DNA of 64,000 nucleotides, from assembly GCA_016191435.1 (NCBI GenBank), contig JACPOQ010000001.1, positions 62,001 to 126,000 on the forward strand. The letters run 5' to 3'. The DNA comes from Chloroflexota bacterium. GTDB lineage: Bacteria > Chloroflexota > Dehalococcoidia > Tepidiformales > Tepidiformaceae. The translations under genes were made by a program, and so were the position numbers. Shown one piece after another: positions 7,814-14,913 of this stretch. The notes below the pieces were generated by a model. The model saw nothing but the letters and a program-made list of their open reading frames with translations, made no database searches and had not been told where the DNA came from. Numbering within the stretch: position 1 is the first letter of the stretch; every line of letters begins with the position of its first letter.

Positions 7814-8662
7814 TCAGCGGTCGGGTTGGATGTCCCAGCGGAAGAAGCGCATGGCAAGGGCGAAAGCGAGGGCAAGCCAGGCCGCGAGAATGACGAGCGG
7901 AAGCTGCCAGCCCCAGCTGTCGCCGTATTCGAACTTCCCGAACCAGTCCGGGAGGAAGGCGTAGCGGAAGCCTTCGGCGATCCAGCGCAGCGGGAAGAGG
8001 GTGGCGATGGCCTGGAGCCACGGTGGGAGGTCGTTCCAGCGGAAGAAGACGCCGCTGATGAACTGCAGGACCAGGAACGGTGGCTGGACGATGGCAGAGG
8101 CGGAGCGCGCATCGCGGATGAGGCGGGTATAGGCGATGCCCAGCACCGCGCCGACGGCGGCGGACAGCGCGAGCAGCGCCACGAAGAACGCCCAGCGCTC
8201 CGGTGTGGGCGGCGTGCCGACGTCGTACACGAAGACGCCGATGACGAGCATGATCGCCGTCTGGGCGACCGTGACGACCACCGCCATCATCAGCCGGCCG
8301 ATGAAGAAGGCTTCGCGTGGCAGCGGCGTGCCGGCGAGGCGCTTGAGCAGCCCTTCGCGCTGCTCGACGGCGATGGAGGTCGCGAGGTTCACAAAGGTCG
8401 TGCTCATGGCGCCGGATGCGACGATGCCGGGGAGGAAGTACGTCGGGAAGTCGATGCGCCGTCCGGGGCCGGCATCGATGTCGCCGCTGAAGATAGCGGA
8501 GAAGAGCACAAGGAAGAGCACCGGGAGCAGGAACGTGAAGAACACCTGGTCGGTGTTCCGGAAGAAGAGCTTGATTTCGATGGCGGTGCGGCTGCGGCTG
8601 AGCGCGAAGAGCGTCGGGAAGCTGGTGGCGGCGGGGCGAGCATGCGGCGCGGCGGTGGTCAT
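7814..8662 (-). CDS. ABC-2-type transporter permease
   Basis: 282 residues starting at ATG 8662, which overlaps the stop of the ATPase gene by 4 bases (ATGA). Six hydrophobic segments are visible. The first is FFTFLLPVLFLVLFSAIFSG near residue 45, then an amphipathic stretch and a PTYFLPGIVASG segment. Next is IAVEQREGLLKRLAGTPL, the hallmark ABC-2 loop (ExREGTLxxLxxTP). The last helices end in MRFFRWD. Members export drugs, lipids or polysaccharides. Paired with the DrrA-like ATPase next to it, it should form a dimeric exporter; the substrate cannot be told. Confidence 0.9.
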   Translation of the reverse strand: MTTAAPHARPAATSFPTLFALSRSRTAIEIKLFFRNTDQVFFTFLLPVLFLVLFSAIFSGDIDAGPGRRIDFPTYFLPGIVASGAMSTTFVNLATSIAVEQREGLLKRLAGTPLPREAFFIGRLMMAVVVTVAQTAIMLVIGVFVYDVGTPPTPERWAFFVALLALSAAVGAVLGIAYTRLIRDARSASAIVQPPFLVLQFISGVFFRWNDLPPWLQAIATLFPLRWIAEGFRYAFLPDWFGKFEYGDSWGWQLPLVILAAWLALAFALAMRFFRWDIQPDR

Positions 8663-9600
8663 TGGTCCGCCCGCCCTTCGGTCACGGCCCCGGCGCTCTC
8701 CACCATCTCGAGGTAGATATCCTCGAGCGACGGGCGCGTAATCGTGATCGCGGGCAGCTCGTCGAAGCCGCGCGTGCGGGCCCATTCCGTGAGCAGCCGC
8801 ACGGTCTCGGTGGGGGCGGCGGTGGCGATGCTGACGGTGCCATCGCGGCGCGCCCACTCGCCGGGGACGGCCGGCGGTGGGGCCGCGGCGAGCGCTCCGG
8901 GAGCTTCGAAGCGCACGGTCGCTAGCGCGGTCTTGCGGCCGCCGAGCTCTCGCGGCGTGCCCACGGCCGCCAGCTCGCCGGCGATGATGACGCCGACGCG
9001 GTCGGCGAGGACTTCGGCCTCTTCGATGTAGTGCGTCGTCAGGACGACCGTCTTGCCGAGCGCCGTGAACGCCCGCACGACATCCCAGAGCTGGTGGCGG
9101 CCTTCGGGGTCGAGGCCGGTGGTTGGCTCATCGAGGAAGATGAGGTCTGGGTCGCCGATGAGGCCGAGGGCGAGGTCGACACGGCGTTTCTGGCCGCCGG
9201 AGAGCTTGTCGCAGCGCACGGTGCGCTTCTCATCGAGCCCGACGAGCCCGATCACATCGCCGACATCCAGCGGCGCCGGGTAGAAGCCGGCGAAGTGAGC
9301 CACAACTTCGTTGACGGTGAGGAGGTCGAAGACGGTCGAGGCCTGGAGCACGATGCCGATGCGCGCGCGCCAGTCGCGTCTGCTTTCGCCGGGGTCGTTG
9401 CCGAGCACGGTGGCCGCGCCGCCAGTTCGGCGGCGATAGCCTTCGAGGATTTCGACGAAGGTCGTCTTGCCTGCGCCGTTGGGGCCGAGGAGCGCGAACA
9501 CTTCGCCGTGCGCGATCTCGAGGTCGATGCCCTTGAGGGCGGCGAAGCTGCCGTACTCCTTGCGCAGACCCTGGACGCGGACGGCGCGATCGGCGATCAA
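8659..9600 (-). CDS. ABC transporter ATP-binding protein (DrrA-like)
   Basis: 313 residues. I use TTG 9600 because GACGAGG lies 7 bases upstream and homologous sequence begins just after it (RVQGLRKEYGSFAALKGID); longer frames run into the divergent nitroreductase gene. Walker A is LLGPNGAGKTT, the Q-loop IVLQ, the signature LSGGQKRR, Walker B LIFLDEPTTGLDP and the switch His in LTTHYIEEAE. The C-terminal 70 residues resemble the regulatory tail of daunorubicin-resistance-type ATPases. It is the first gene of a two-gene operon with the permease. Confidence 0.93.
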   Translation of the reverse strand: MIADRAVRVQGLRKEYGSFAALKGIDLEIAHGEVFALLGPNGAGKTTFVEILEGYRRRTGGAATVLGNDPGESRRDWRARIGIVLQASTVFDLLTVNEVVAHFAGFYPAPLDVGDVIGLVGLDEKRTVRCDKLSGGQKRRVDLALGLIGDPDLIFLDEPTTGLDPEGRHQLWDVVRAFTALGKTVVLTTHYIEEAEVLADRVGVIIAGELAAVGTPRELGGRKTALATVRFEAPGALAAAPPPAVPGEWARRDGTVSIATAAPTETVRLLTEWARTRGFDELPAITITRPSLEDIYLEMVESAGAVTEGRADQ

Positions 9601-9741
9601 CTGCGAGCCTCGTCGAGCGAAGTGGTGCCAATGATACGGCCGGCCGTGTAACGGGGCGTGACGGGACGCGGCTGTGCGCGACGCGGCCAGCGCGCGACTG
9701 TGGTGTAATGCCGACACCAATCGATGACTGCAGGAGCATCC

Positions 9742-10389
9742 ATGGACCTCGCCAGCGTTGACCACGTCCTCACGACCACGCGCTCGGTGCGCAAGCGCCT
9801 CGATTTCAGCCGCGCTATCGACCGCAAGGTCATCGAGGAGTGCATCGAGATCGCGACCCAGGCGCCGACGGGTTCGAACCGGCAGGGCTGGAGCTTCATC
9901 GTGATCACCGATGCGGCGAAGCGGAAGGCGATCGCGGACATCTACAGGCGGCTGTTCGAGCTGTACGCGAACACCGCGCCGGTGCAGTACCCGGCGGACG
10001 ACCCGCGTTCGGCGCAGCAGCCAAAGGTGCGCGATTCGGCGACGTACCTCGCCGAGCACATGCACGAATGCCCGGTGTTCATCATCCCTTGCCTCGAAGG
10101 GCGCACCGACGGCGCCTCAGCGGGCATGCAGGCGGGGTTCTGGGGTTCGATCCTGCCGGCTGCGTGGTCGCTGATGCTGGCGCTGCGGGCGCGCGGCATT
10201 GGCACGGCGTGGACATCGATCCACCTGGGCAAGGAGCGCGAGGTGGCGAAGCTGCTCGGCATTCCGGATAACGTCTCGCAGGCGGTCTTGTTCCCGCTCG
10301 CCTACTTCACGGGGGACGACTTCAAGGTCGCGAACCGCCTGCCGGCGAGCGCGGTGACGCACTGGGACAGCTGGGGAAACCAGGGATAG
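9742..10389 (+). CDS. Nitroreductase-family FMN oxidoreductase
   Basis: 215 residues from ATG 9742, chosen for AGGAG five bases upstream; an ATG at 9724 adds six residues. The nitroreductase fold is shown by TTRSVRKRLDF near the N-terminus (RSxRxF phosphate-binding motif), ATQAPTGSNRQGWSFIVI (APTGSN..GW) and the C-terminal RARGIGTAWTS segment followed by LGIPDNV. Members reduce nitro groups, enones or quinones with NAD(P)H and bound FMN. It is divergent from the ABC exporter operon. The physiological substrate is unknown. Confidence 0.9.
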   Translation: MDLASVDHVLTTTRSVRKRLDFSRAIDRKVIEECIEIATQAPTGSNRQGWSFIVITDAAKRKAIADIYRRLFELYANTAPVQYPADDPRSAQQPKVRDSATYLAEHMHECPVFIIPCLEGRTDGASAGMQAGFWGSILPAAWSLMLALRARGIGTAWTSIHLGKEREVAKLLGIPDNVSQAVLFPLAYFTGDDFKVANRLPASAVTHWDSWGNQG

Positions 10390-10393
10390 GGCC

Positions 10394-10418
10394 AGCTAAT
10401 AGCTGCTAGCTATTAGCT
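10394..10418. repeat. Perfect AT-rich palindrome, 11-bp arms
   Basis: AGCTAATAGCT, loop GCT, AGCTATTAGCT. It lies between the convergent nitroreductase and nucleotidyltransferase genes and contains the stop codon of the latter. Related sequence occurs at 25648-25672. It could act as a bidirectional hairpin. Confidence 0.7.
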
Positions 10419-10746
10419 GTTAGAGGGCGGCGCGGCCCCGGGCCGACCCACCCTCGCGCGACAAGGACGGCCTCGCGCAGGATGCGCGGCGCCAGTTCCT
10501 CGCGCAGCGCCTCGCGTTCCGCAGGATCGACTTTGCGGCCGAGCAGGTCTTCAAGCAGGAGCTTCAGGTCCATAAAATCGGCGAAGCTGTGCCGGCCGCC
10601 AAAGTCCACGAGGACATCGATATCGCTGTCATCGGTAGCTTCGTCGCGCGCGACCGAGCCGAAGATGGCAAGCGATTCCACACCAAACGCATCGATGGCG
10701 GGGCCGGTTGTCGCGGAGGATCTTGAGCACCTCGGTGCGGCGCATG
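10406..10746 (-). pseudogene. MNT-type nucleotidyltransferase, frameshifted
   Basis: The product would start MRRTEVLKILRDNRP and continue AIDAFGVESLAIFGSVARDE, then DDSDIDVLVDFGG. This is the MNT/MenA-type minimal nucleotidyltransferase fold with GS...D-x-D catalytic residues. The two parts lie in different frames: a run of four Gs at 10700-10703 (CCCC on the coding strand) has one base too many. Downstream frame alone could start at GTG 10750, but that N-terminus (PCAAPRC...) is unlike the family. No HEPN partner gene is adjacent. The last residues are encoded by the palindrome at 10394-10418. Either a pseudogene or a homopolymer sequencing error. Confidence 0.7.
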
Positions 10747-10842
10747 GCACACTCCCGGCGGCTGCCCGCCTGGCCGGAGTATACGTCCCGTGGATTCGGG
10801 GCTGCTACGCTGGGAGGGCGCCGGCTGGCGTGGAGGAGAGGC

Positions 10843-11337
10843 ATGACCGGGACCGGGACGATTGTGCAGGTGAGCATCTCGCGCGGCGGGGTGCCGAAGG
10901 TGGCCGTGCCGGAAGGCGAGGTGGGGCCGCTGGGCATCGCCGGGGACGGCCACGCCGACCGCATCAATCACGGCGGTCCGGAGCGTGCGCTGTGCCTGTT
11001 CGCGATGGAGGTAATCGAGGCGCTGCAGGCGGAGGGCCATCCCATCGCGGCCGGGAGTGCGGGTGAGAACATCACCACGCGCGGCATCGATTGGGAGCGG
11101 GTGCTGCCCGGGACACGCCTGCGCCTCGGCCAGGACGTCGAGATTGAGGTCACGCGCTACACGACGCCGTGCAAGACGAACCAGCGCTGGTTCGCGGGCG
11201 GCGATTTTATGCGGATGAGCCAGACGCTGCACCCCGGCTGCAGCCGCGTCTACGCGCGCGTGCTCTCGGGTGGGACGGTGCGCCCCGGCGACGCTGTCGG
11301 GCTGGTGGCGCGAGAGCGTCCGGTGGCGGCGAACTAA
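10843..11337 (+). CDS. MOSC-domain protein
   Basis: 164 residues from ATG 10843, with GAGGAGAGG five bases upstream. MOSC signatures are visible: GPLGIAGDGHADRINHGG (the G.xGDxH...HGG pattern), LFAMEVIEAL, GSAGENITTRG and the conserved Cys in TTPCKTNQRWF. MOSC proteins bind sulfur or ligands through this Cys and act in molybdenum-cofactor-related chemistry or reduction of N-hydroxylated compounds. Here it is a stand-alone domain. Its stop overlaps the start of the next small gene by one base. Confidence 0.9.
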   Translation: MTGTGTIVQVSISRGGVPKVAVPEGEVGPLGIAGDGHADRINHGGPERALCLFAMEVIEALQAEGHPIAAGSAGENITTRGIDWERVLPGTRLRLGQDVEIEVTRYTTPCKTNQRWFAGGDFMRMSQTLHPGCSRVYARVLSGGTVRPGDAVGLVARERPVAAN

Positions 11338-11636
11338 TGGGGCCGCGATGCGAACGCCGGGCCAGTGGCGAAGAAGCGCGCGAAGGGTACCTGTTCGTGC
11401 TCAAGGAGGCGTTGCGGTTCTTCCCGCCGGCGGGCGAGCCGTTCGCGCTGCTGGATGACGGCCAGAGGCACAGCGCGACGGTCGAGAGCTATCCATGTAC
11501 GTGCCGCGGGCCGGAAAGGCCACACGAGCACTGGTTCATCCGGCGGCCGGGACTGCGCGCGGGCGACCGCGTGGCCATCACGGCGCCGGGTTCGAGCGTG
11601 GAGCCCTACGTGCTGGACATCGTGAGTATGCGGTAG
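11337..11636 (+). CDS. Small hypothetical protein coupled to the MOSC gene
   Basis: 99 residues; the ATG overlaps the MOSC stop (TAATG), implying re-initiation. The sequence reads YLFVLKEALRFFPPAGEPF near the start, then an acidic DDG turn, an ESYPCTCRGPERPHEHWFIR segment with C-x-C and several His, and GLRAGDRVAI with a beta-barrel look. No family is recognised. The Cys/His cluster could bind a metal. Given the coupling it may assist or modify the MOSC protein, but this is only inference. Confidence 0.7.
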   Translation: MGPRCERRASGEEAREGYLFVLKEALRFFPPAGEPFALLDDGQRHSATVESYPCTCRGPERPHEHWFIRRPGLRAGDRVAITAPGSSVEPYVLDIVSMR

Positions 11637-11717
11637 CCGGATTCTGCGCGTCACGGGGCAGAAAGAGGGCTTTTTCGGGGGAGTGAGCGTATCGGCGCCC
11701 GCGGATACCGTGTAGCG

Positions 11718-12281
11718 ATGAAAGTTCGCCTTTTTCTATTCGGCGCGGGTGGGGTGCTGGCCGCCGCGGTGGTAGGCGCGGCCTGTGGCGGCGGCGCCGA
11801 CAGCGCCACCACCACACCGGCGCCGACCGTCCGCGGCAGCACCACCGCGGCGCCCGCCAGCCCGACCGAAGCCGCGCCCACGGCCGGCGCGACCACTGCC
11901 GCGACGACAGGCCCGACGGCCCCGCCCGTGGGGACGCCGATCGTGCTCCCCAACCCGAAGGTGACGGCGTCCGGGTTGAAATACGTGGACATCGCCGTGG
12001 GCAAGGGCGCGAGTCCGCGACCGGACCAGACTGTCATCGTGCGCTACACGGGGAGGCTCGCGGCGAACGCCCAGGTGTTCGACACGTCGGGCACACGCCA
12101 GGTGACCTTCCCCATGAACGGCGTTATCCCCGGGTTCGCCGAGGCGCTTTCCACGATGAACGCCGGGGGCAGGCGCACGGCGTATATCCCGGCCGCGCTG
12201 GCGTATGGCGCGGCTGGTTACGGCCCGGTGCCCGCGAACGCGGACCTCGTCTTCGATATCGAGCTCATCGGCATCAAGTAG
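11718..12281 (+). CDS. FKBP-type peptidyl-prolyl isomerase lipoprotein
   Basis: 187 residues. Signal peptide with lipobox VGAAC at about residues 19-23, then a 50-residue Thr/Ala/Pro linker, then an FKBP domain: TASGLKYVDIAVGKGASP, VIVRYTGRLAANAQVFDTS, FPMNGVIPGFAEAL, YIPAALAYGAAGYG and LVFDIELIGIK. These match the catalytic FKBP pattern (Y, FD, VIPG, AYG). It should accelerate prolyl isomerisation in extracytoplasmic protein folding, tethered to the membrane. Start ATG 11718. Confidence 0.93.
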   Translation: MKVRLFLFGAGGVLAAAVVGAACGGGADSATTTPAPTVRGSTTAAPASPTEAAPTAGATTAATTGPTAPPVGTPIVLPNPKVTASGLKYVDIAVGKGASPRPDQTVIVRYTGRLAANAQVFDTSGTRQVTFPMNGVIPGFAEALSTMNAGGRRTAYIPAALAYGAAGYGPVPANADLVFDIELIGIK

Positions 12282-12292
12282 CCGGCGCGGCG

Positions 12293-12769
12293 TCACGACG
12301 CGAGCGTGATGCCGCACTTCGTGGCTTCGAACGTCTTTATCTGCTGCAGGCGTTCCGAGGTGAGCGCGCCGAGGGGTGCGTAGGCGTTTTTCTGGGAGCG
12401 CGCGTAGTAGTCGAGCTGGGCGGCGAGTGCGCCCTTCACATCGGCGGTGGCGGCGGTGAGGAGCTCGGCGCTGCGCGAAACCATCTCATCGCGCACGAGA
12501 TTGTCGGCGCCGGGCTTGATCTGGGCCTCGGAGAGGAACTGCTTGTCCTTCATCGCGCCGTTCCTGGTGTTGATGTCGATTATGATGGCGCAGAGGGCAT
12601 CGGGGCTCTGGGCGGAGGCGGTTGGCTCGACGAATGTGACCGCCGTGGGCGCGGAAGCGGCGGTCCCGCTGTTTTGCGCGCTCGCGTCGTTGGAGGAGCC
12701 GCCTCCGCAGGACGCGGCAAACACCGCGACCGTAGCCAGGATCCCGACCGCGACAAGAGCTGCCTTCAC
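12293..12769 (-). CDS. Hypothetical lipoprotein
   Basis: 158 residues from GTG 12769, with GGAGGA upstream. The signal peptide ends in the lipobox FAASC, followed by GGGSSNDASAQNSG. After a Ser/Ala/Thr spacer the body is helical, containing DALCAIIIDINTRNGAMKD and a C-terminal KTFEATKCGI. Two Cys in the mature domain could form a disulfide. No family is recognised. It is convergent with the FKBP gene, with 11 bases between stops. Confidence 0.75.
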   Translation of the reverse strand: MKAALVAVGILATVAVFAASCGGGSSNDASAQNSGTAASAPTAVTFVEPTASAQSPDALCAIIIDINTRNGAMKDKQFLSEAQIKPGADNLVRDEMVSRSAELLTAATADVKGALAAQLDYYARSQKNAYAPLGALTSERLQQIKTFEATKCGITLAS

Positions 12770-12842
12770 CGACTCCTCCGGCGGCGCGCGAGGGCGCCAT
12801 TTTGTGGTGCGGCGCATAGTACAACGGCGGCGGGAGGTTGGG

Positions 12843-12866
12843 GGAAGGGCTGAGGGGCTGAGGGGG
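12843..12866 (+). repeat. Short reiterated word (GGGCTGAGGGGCTGAG...)
   Basis: Second occurrence of the GGGGCTGA word seen at 1291-1306, here between the lipoprotein promoter region and the tatA terminator. Confidence 0.45.
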
Positions 12867-12878
12867 ACGGGAATGCAA

Positions 12879-12902
12879 ACGGCCCGCCTTGAAGCGGGCC
12901 GT
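12879..12902 (-). terminator. Likely terminator of tatA
   Basis: Nine-bp stem ACGGCCCGC/GCGGGCCGT with a six-base loop. On the minus strand it is followed by GTTTGC, a weak T-tract. It lies 25 bases beyond the tatA stop. Confidence 0.6.
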
Positions 12903-12927
12903 GCGATTGGGCGCGAGCGAGGGAGGG

Positions 12928-13239
12928 TTAGAAGATGCCGGGGCTGTTATCGCCCTTGGCCGGCGGCTGAGCCGGCGCCGGGGGCGGGGTGTATTGCTGC
13001 ACCGGCGGCTGCGCCGGGGCAGCGTAGGTGGGCTGAGCAGGCTGGATTTGCTGCTGCGGCTGCGCCTGCTGCACGGTCGGAGCGTCCTTTTCCTTGTCCT
13101 CGTCCTTGATGGCCCTGCGGAATTCCTTGACCGAGGAGCCGAGATCCTTGCCCAGGCCGGCGAGCTTGCCGACGCCGAAGAGCAGAATAATGACGACGCC
13201 AATAATCGCGATTTCGGGGGCGCCGAGAGAGCCGAACAT
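12928..13239 (-). CDS. tatA: Sec-independent translocase protein TatA
   Basis: 103 residues from ATG 13239. The N-terminus has MFGSLGAPEI, a single hydrophobic segment IAIIGVVIILLFGVGKL, the invariant FG before an amphipathic helix (KLAGLGKDLGSSVKEFRRA), then an acidic DEDKEKD stretch. This is the standard TatA/E layout. A C-terminal tail of about 55 residues is rich in Gln and Pro (VQQAQPQQQIQPAQ), longer and more low-complexity than usual. No tatB or tatC is in the window. A 9-bp hairpin follows. Confidence 0.9.
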   Translation of the reverse strand: MFGSLGAPEIAIIGVVIILLFGVGKLAGLGKDLGSSVKEFRRAIKDEDKEKDAPTVQQAQPQQQIQPAQPTYAAPAQPPVQQYTPPPAPAQPPAKGDNSPGIF

Positions 13240-13493
13240 AGCTACCACCTTTGCCCGCAAAGCGGGCGTCTCACGCTTGTACTCTACAGCATAGCGCTGT
13301 GGCGGGCATACGCCATTTACCGGCTGTTGCCGGCGCCCCGACACTGGCCCGAATCAGCGCGCCCGGTATGGAGCCGCGCGAATGCGAGCGCGCGGACGCT
13401 GGCGAACGCTCGCGGTGCCGAGGACCCGGGCACCGATGGCGTGCGTGACGGGGGCACGCCGCGGCCAGCGCGGTCAACTCCAGGGCAGGAGCC

Positions 13494-13523
13494 GAGAATC
13501 GAAAGGCGTGAATCTCGAATCTA
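13494..13523. repeat. Imperfect inverted GAGAATCG/AATCTCGAATC word
   Basis: A short A/T-containing word (GAGAATCGAAAGGCGTG followed by AATCTCGAATCTAG) spans the XdhC stop codon. A related word (ATTCACGATTCGCGATTTGC) is at 28681-28700. Confidence 0.35.
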
Positions 13524-13835
13524 GGCGCCGAGGCGCTCGACGAAGACATCCATAATGCCGCCGCAAATCTTGTCTTCGCCATCGGTGGGCTCGGTCAGGT
13601 CCACGGTGACGATGCGGGCGCGGCCGTCGCCGAAGGCGTCCATGGCTTCCTGCCAGACTTCGGCCTCGCCGCAGCCGCCGCCGATGGTGCCGAAGAACGT
13701 GCCGTCGCGGCGGACGACCATCTTGGCGCCGGTTTTGCGGGGGGTGGAGCCGCGGGTGCGCGCCACGGTGGCGAGCACGACCGACTCGCCGCGTTCCATG
13801 GCGCCGGCGATTTCGCGATAGATCTCATCCTGCAT
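13521..13835 (-). CDS. Single-domain XdhC/CoxI-family protein
   Basis: 104 residues from ATG 13835 (MQDEIYREIAGAMERGE). The XdhC_CoxI N-terminal domain is indicated by VVLATVARTRGSTPRKTGAK, FFGTIGGGCGEAEVW and the C-terminal DKICGGIMDVFVE with a conserved Cys. Full XdhC proteins have a second Rossmann domain; it is absent. XdhC/CoxI proteins insert or sulfurate molybdenum cofactor for xanthine or CO dehydrogenases. No molybdenum hydroxylase gene is in the window, so its client is elsewhere. Some genomes split the two domains into separate genes. Confidence 0.85.
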   Translation of the reverse strand: MQDEIYREIAGAMERGESVVLATVARTRGSTPRKTGAKMVVRRDGTFFGTIGGGCGEAEVWQEAMDAFGDGRARIVTVDLTEPTDGEDKICGGIMDVFVERLGA

Positions 13836-13883
13836 GAGGGGATCGTCGCGCGTTCGGGCGCGCGGTGCAAGTGGTGTGGCAAA

Positions 13884-13914
13884 AGTGCTGAGTCCTGAGT
13901 GCTGAGTGCTGAGC
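13884..13914 (+). repeat. 31-bp dispersed repeat, copy 1 (AGTGCTGAGTCCTGAGTGCT...)
   Basis: Built of the reiterated 7-8-base words GTCCTGA and GTGCTGA. The identical 31 bases recur at 40330-40360. A closely related inverted copy is at 14010-14040. It lies just upstream of the XdhC start codon. Confidence 0.8.
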
Positions 13915-14009
13915 TGGCTCCGCCGCTTGCGCCCGGGCTCGGCTATGCAGCCGAGAGCATCGGCGCATCGCGGACCTTCCAGCCTCGGCGATTGTGCGAC
14001 GGTAGCCCC

Positions 14010-14040
14010 CTCAGGACTCAGCACTCAGGACTCAGGACTT
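14010..14040 (-). repeat. Inverted copy of the GTCCTGA/GTGCTGA repeat
   Basis: On the minus strand this reads AAGTCCTGAGTCCTGAGTGC and continues in the same words. It abuts the stop codon of the prephenate dehydratase gene. With 13884-13914 it forms a loose inverted pair flanking about 95 bases that hold a small hairpin (13937-13955). Confidence 0.75.
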
Positions 14041-14858
14041 CAAACCCCGGAGGGGTAGCTACCGAACACCTTGACGGAGGAGCACAGCGGGCGGATGGCG
14101 GCGAGGACGGCGGCGCCGAGGGGGTCGTCTTCGTGGGCTTCGAAATCTACGAGGAAGACGTACTCGCCGAACGTCTCGCGGGTGGGGCGGCTTTCGATCT
14201 TGCGGCAGTTGATGCCGCGGATGGCGAATTCGTCCAGCACGCCCGCAAGCGAGCCCGGGCTGTCGTTGGCGAACCAGAAGGCGATCGCGGTGACGTCGTG
14301 GCCGGACGGCGGACGGCGGCCCGCGGAAAGCACGACGAAGCGTGTGACGTTGTTGGCCGAATCGCCGATACCGGGGACCAGGACCTCACCGCCAAAGAGC
14401 GCGGCGGCGCGGGCGGTGGCGATGGCGGCCGCGTCGCCGCCGTGCTTCATGGCGACGTCAACGGCGCCTGCGGTGGAGAGCGACGCCTCGACGGCAGCGT
14501 GCGGGAGGCGCGTTTCGAGGAACTTTCGGCACTGGCCCAGCGCCTGCGTGTGCGAATAGACGACGCAAATGTCCTCGAGCTTCGTGCCGGGCCGGACGAC
14601 GAGGTTGTGGACGATGGGGACGAGCAGTTCGGCCTGGATCCGGAGCGAGGTCTCGTGGATGAGGATGTCGAGGGTCTCGGCGACGGAGCCCGTCAGGAGG
14701 TTCTCGATGGCGACCACACCGATATCGGCGCGCCCGGAATCGACCGCCTTCGCGACCTCGGCGTGGGAGGTGCAGGGGAGACGCTCGGCGTCCGGGGCGG
14801 CGCGGATGGCGGCCTCTTCGCCGTTCGTGCCGGGCGGGCCGAGGTACGCCACCTTCAT
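14040..14858 (-). CDS. pheA: Prephenate dehydratase
   Basis: 272 residues from ATG 14858. The PDT domain occupies about residues 1-180: VAYLGPPGTNGEEAA at the start, GVVAIENLLTGSV (the .PiENs. loop), VYSHTQALGQC and NVTRFVVL (catalytic TRF). The ACT domain follows, with SPGSLAGVLDEFAIRGINC and the ESRPT motif (Phe-binding). It converts prephenate to phenylpyruvate in phenylalanine synthesis, with probable feedback control by Phe. No chorismate mutase domain is fused, so this is the monofunctional form. Last gene of a possible minus-strand unit with two TrkA-type genes and a universal stress protein. Confidence 0.95.
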   Translation of the reverse strand: MKVAYLGPPGTNGEEAAIRAAPDAERLPCTSHAEVAKAVDSGRADIGVVAIENLLTGSVAETLDILIHETSLRIQAELLVPIVHNLVVRPGTKLEDICVVYSHTQALGQCRKFLETRLPHAAVEASLSTAGAVDVAMKHGGDAAAIATARAAALFGGEVLVPGIGDSANNVTRFVVLSAGRRPPSGHDVTAIAFWFANDSPGSLAGVLDEFAIRGINCRKIESRPTRETFGEYVFLVDFEAHEDDPLGAAVLAAIRPLCSSVKVFGSYPSGV

Positions 14859-14880
14859 GGCGCGTGTTCACCCGTGCCGT

Positions 14881-14908
14881 ATGGGGGTATGGGGGTGTGG
14901 GGGTGTGG
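14881..14908 (+). repeat. Reiterated G-rich word (ATGGGGGTATGGGGGTGTGG)
   Basis: Repeats of the unit GGGGGTGTG/TATG lie between pheA and the trkA-type gene. Similar words occur at 40961-40998 and inverted at 41023-41051. Confidence 0.55.
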
Positions 14909-14913
14909 TCGTT

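Noticed and set aside
6295-8112. Long minus-strand frame across the LLM gene
   Set aside because: It is the mirror of codon-position GC bias in the LLM gene; no start signal or motif supports it.
8659-10065. Extended N-terminus for the ABC ATPase up to 10065
   Set aside because: It would overlap most of the divergent nitroreductase gene and carries no conserved sequence; TTG 9600 has a good ribosome binding site.
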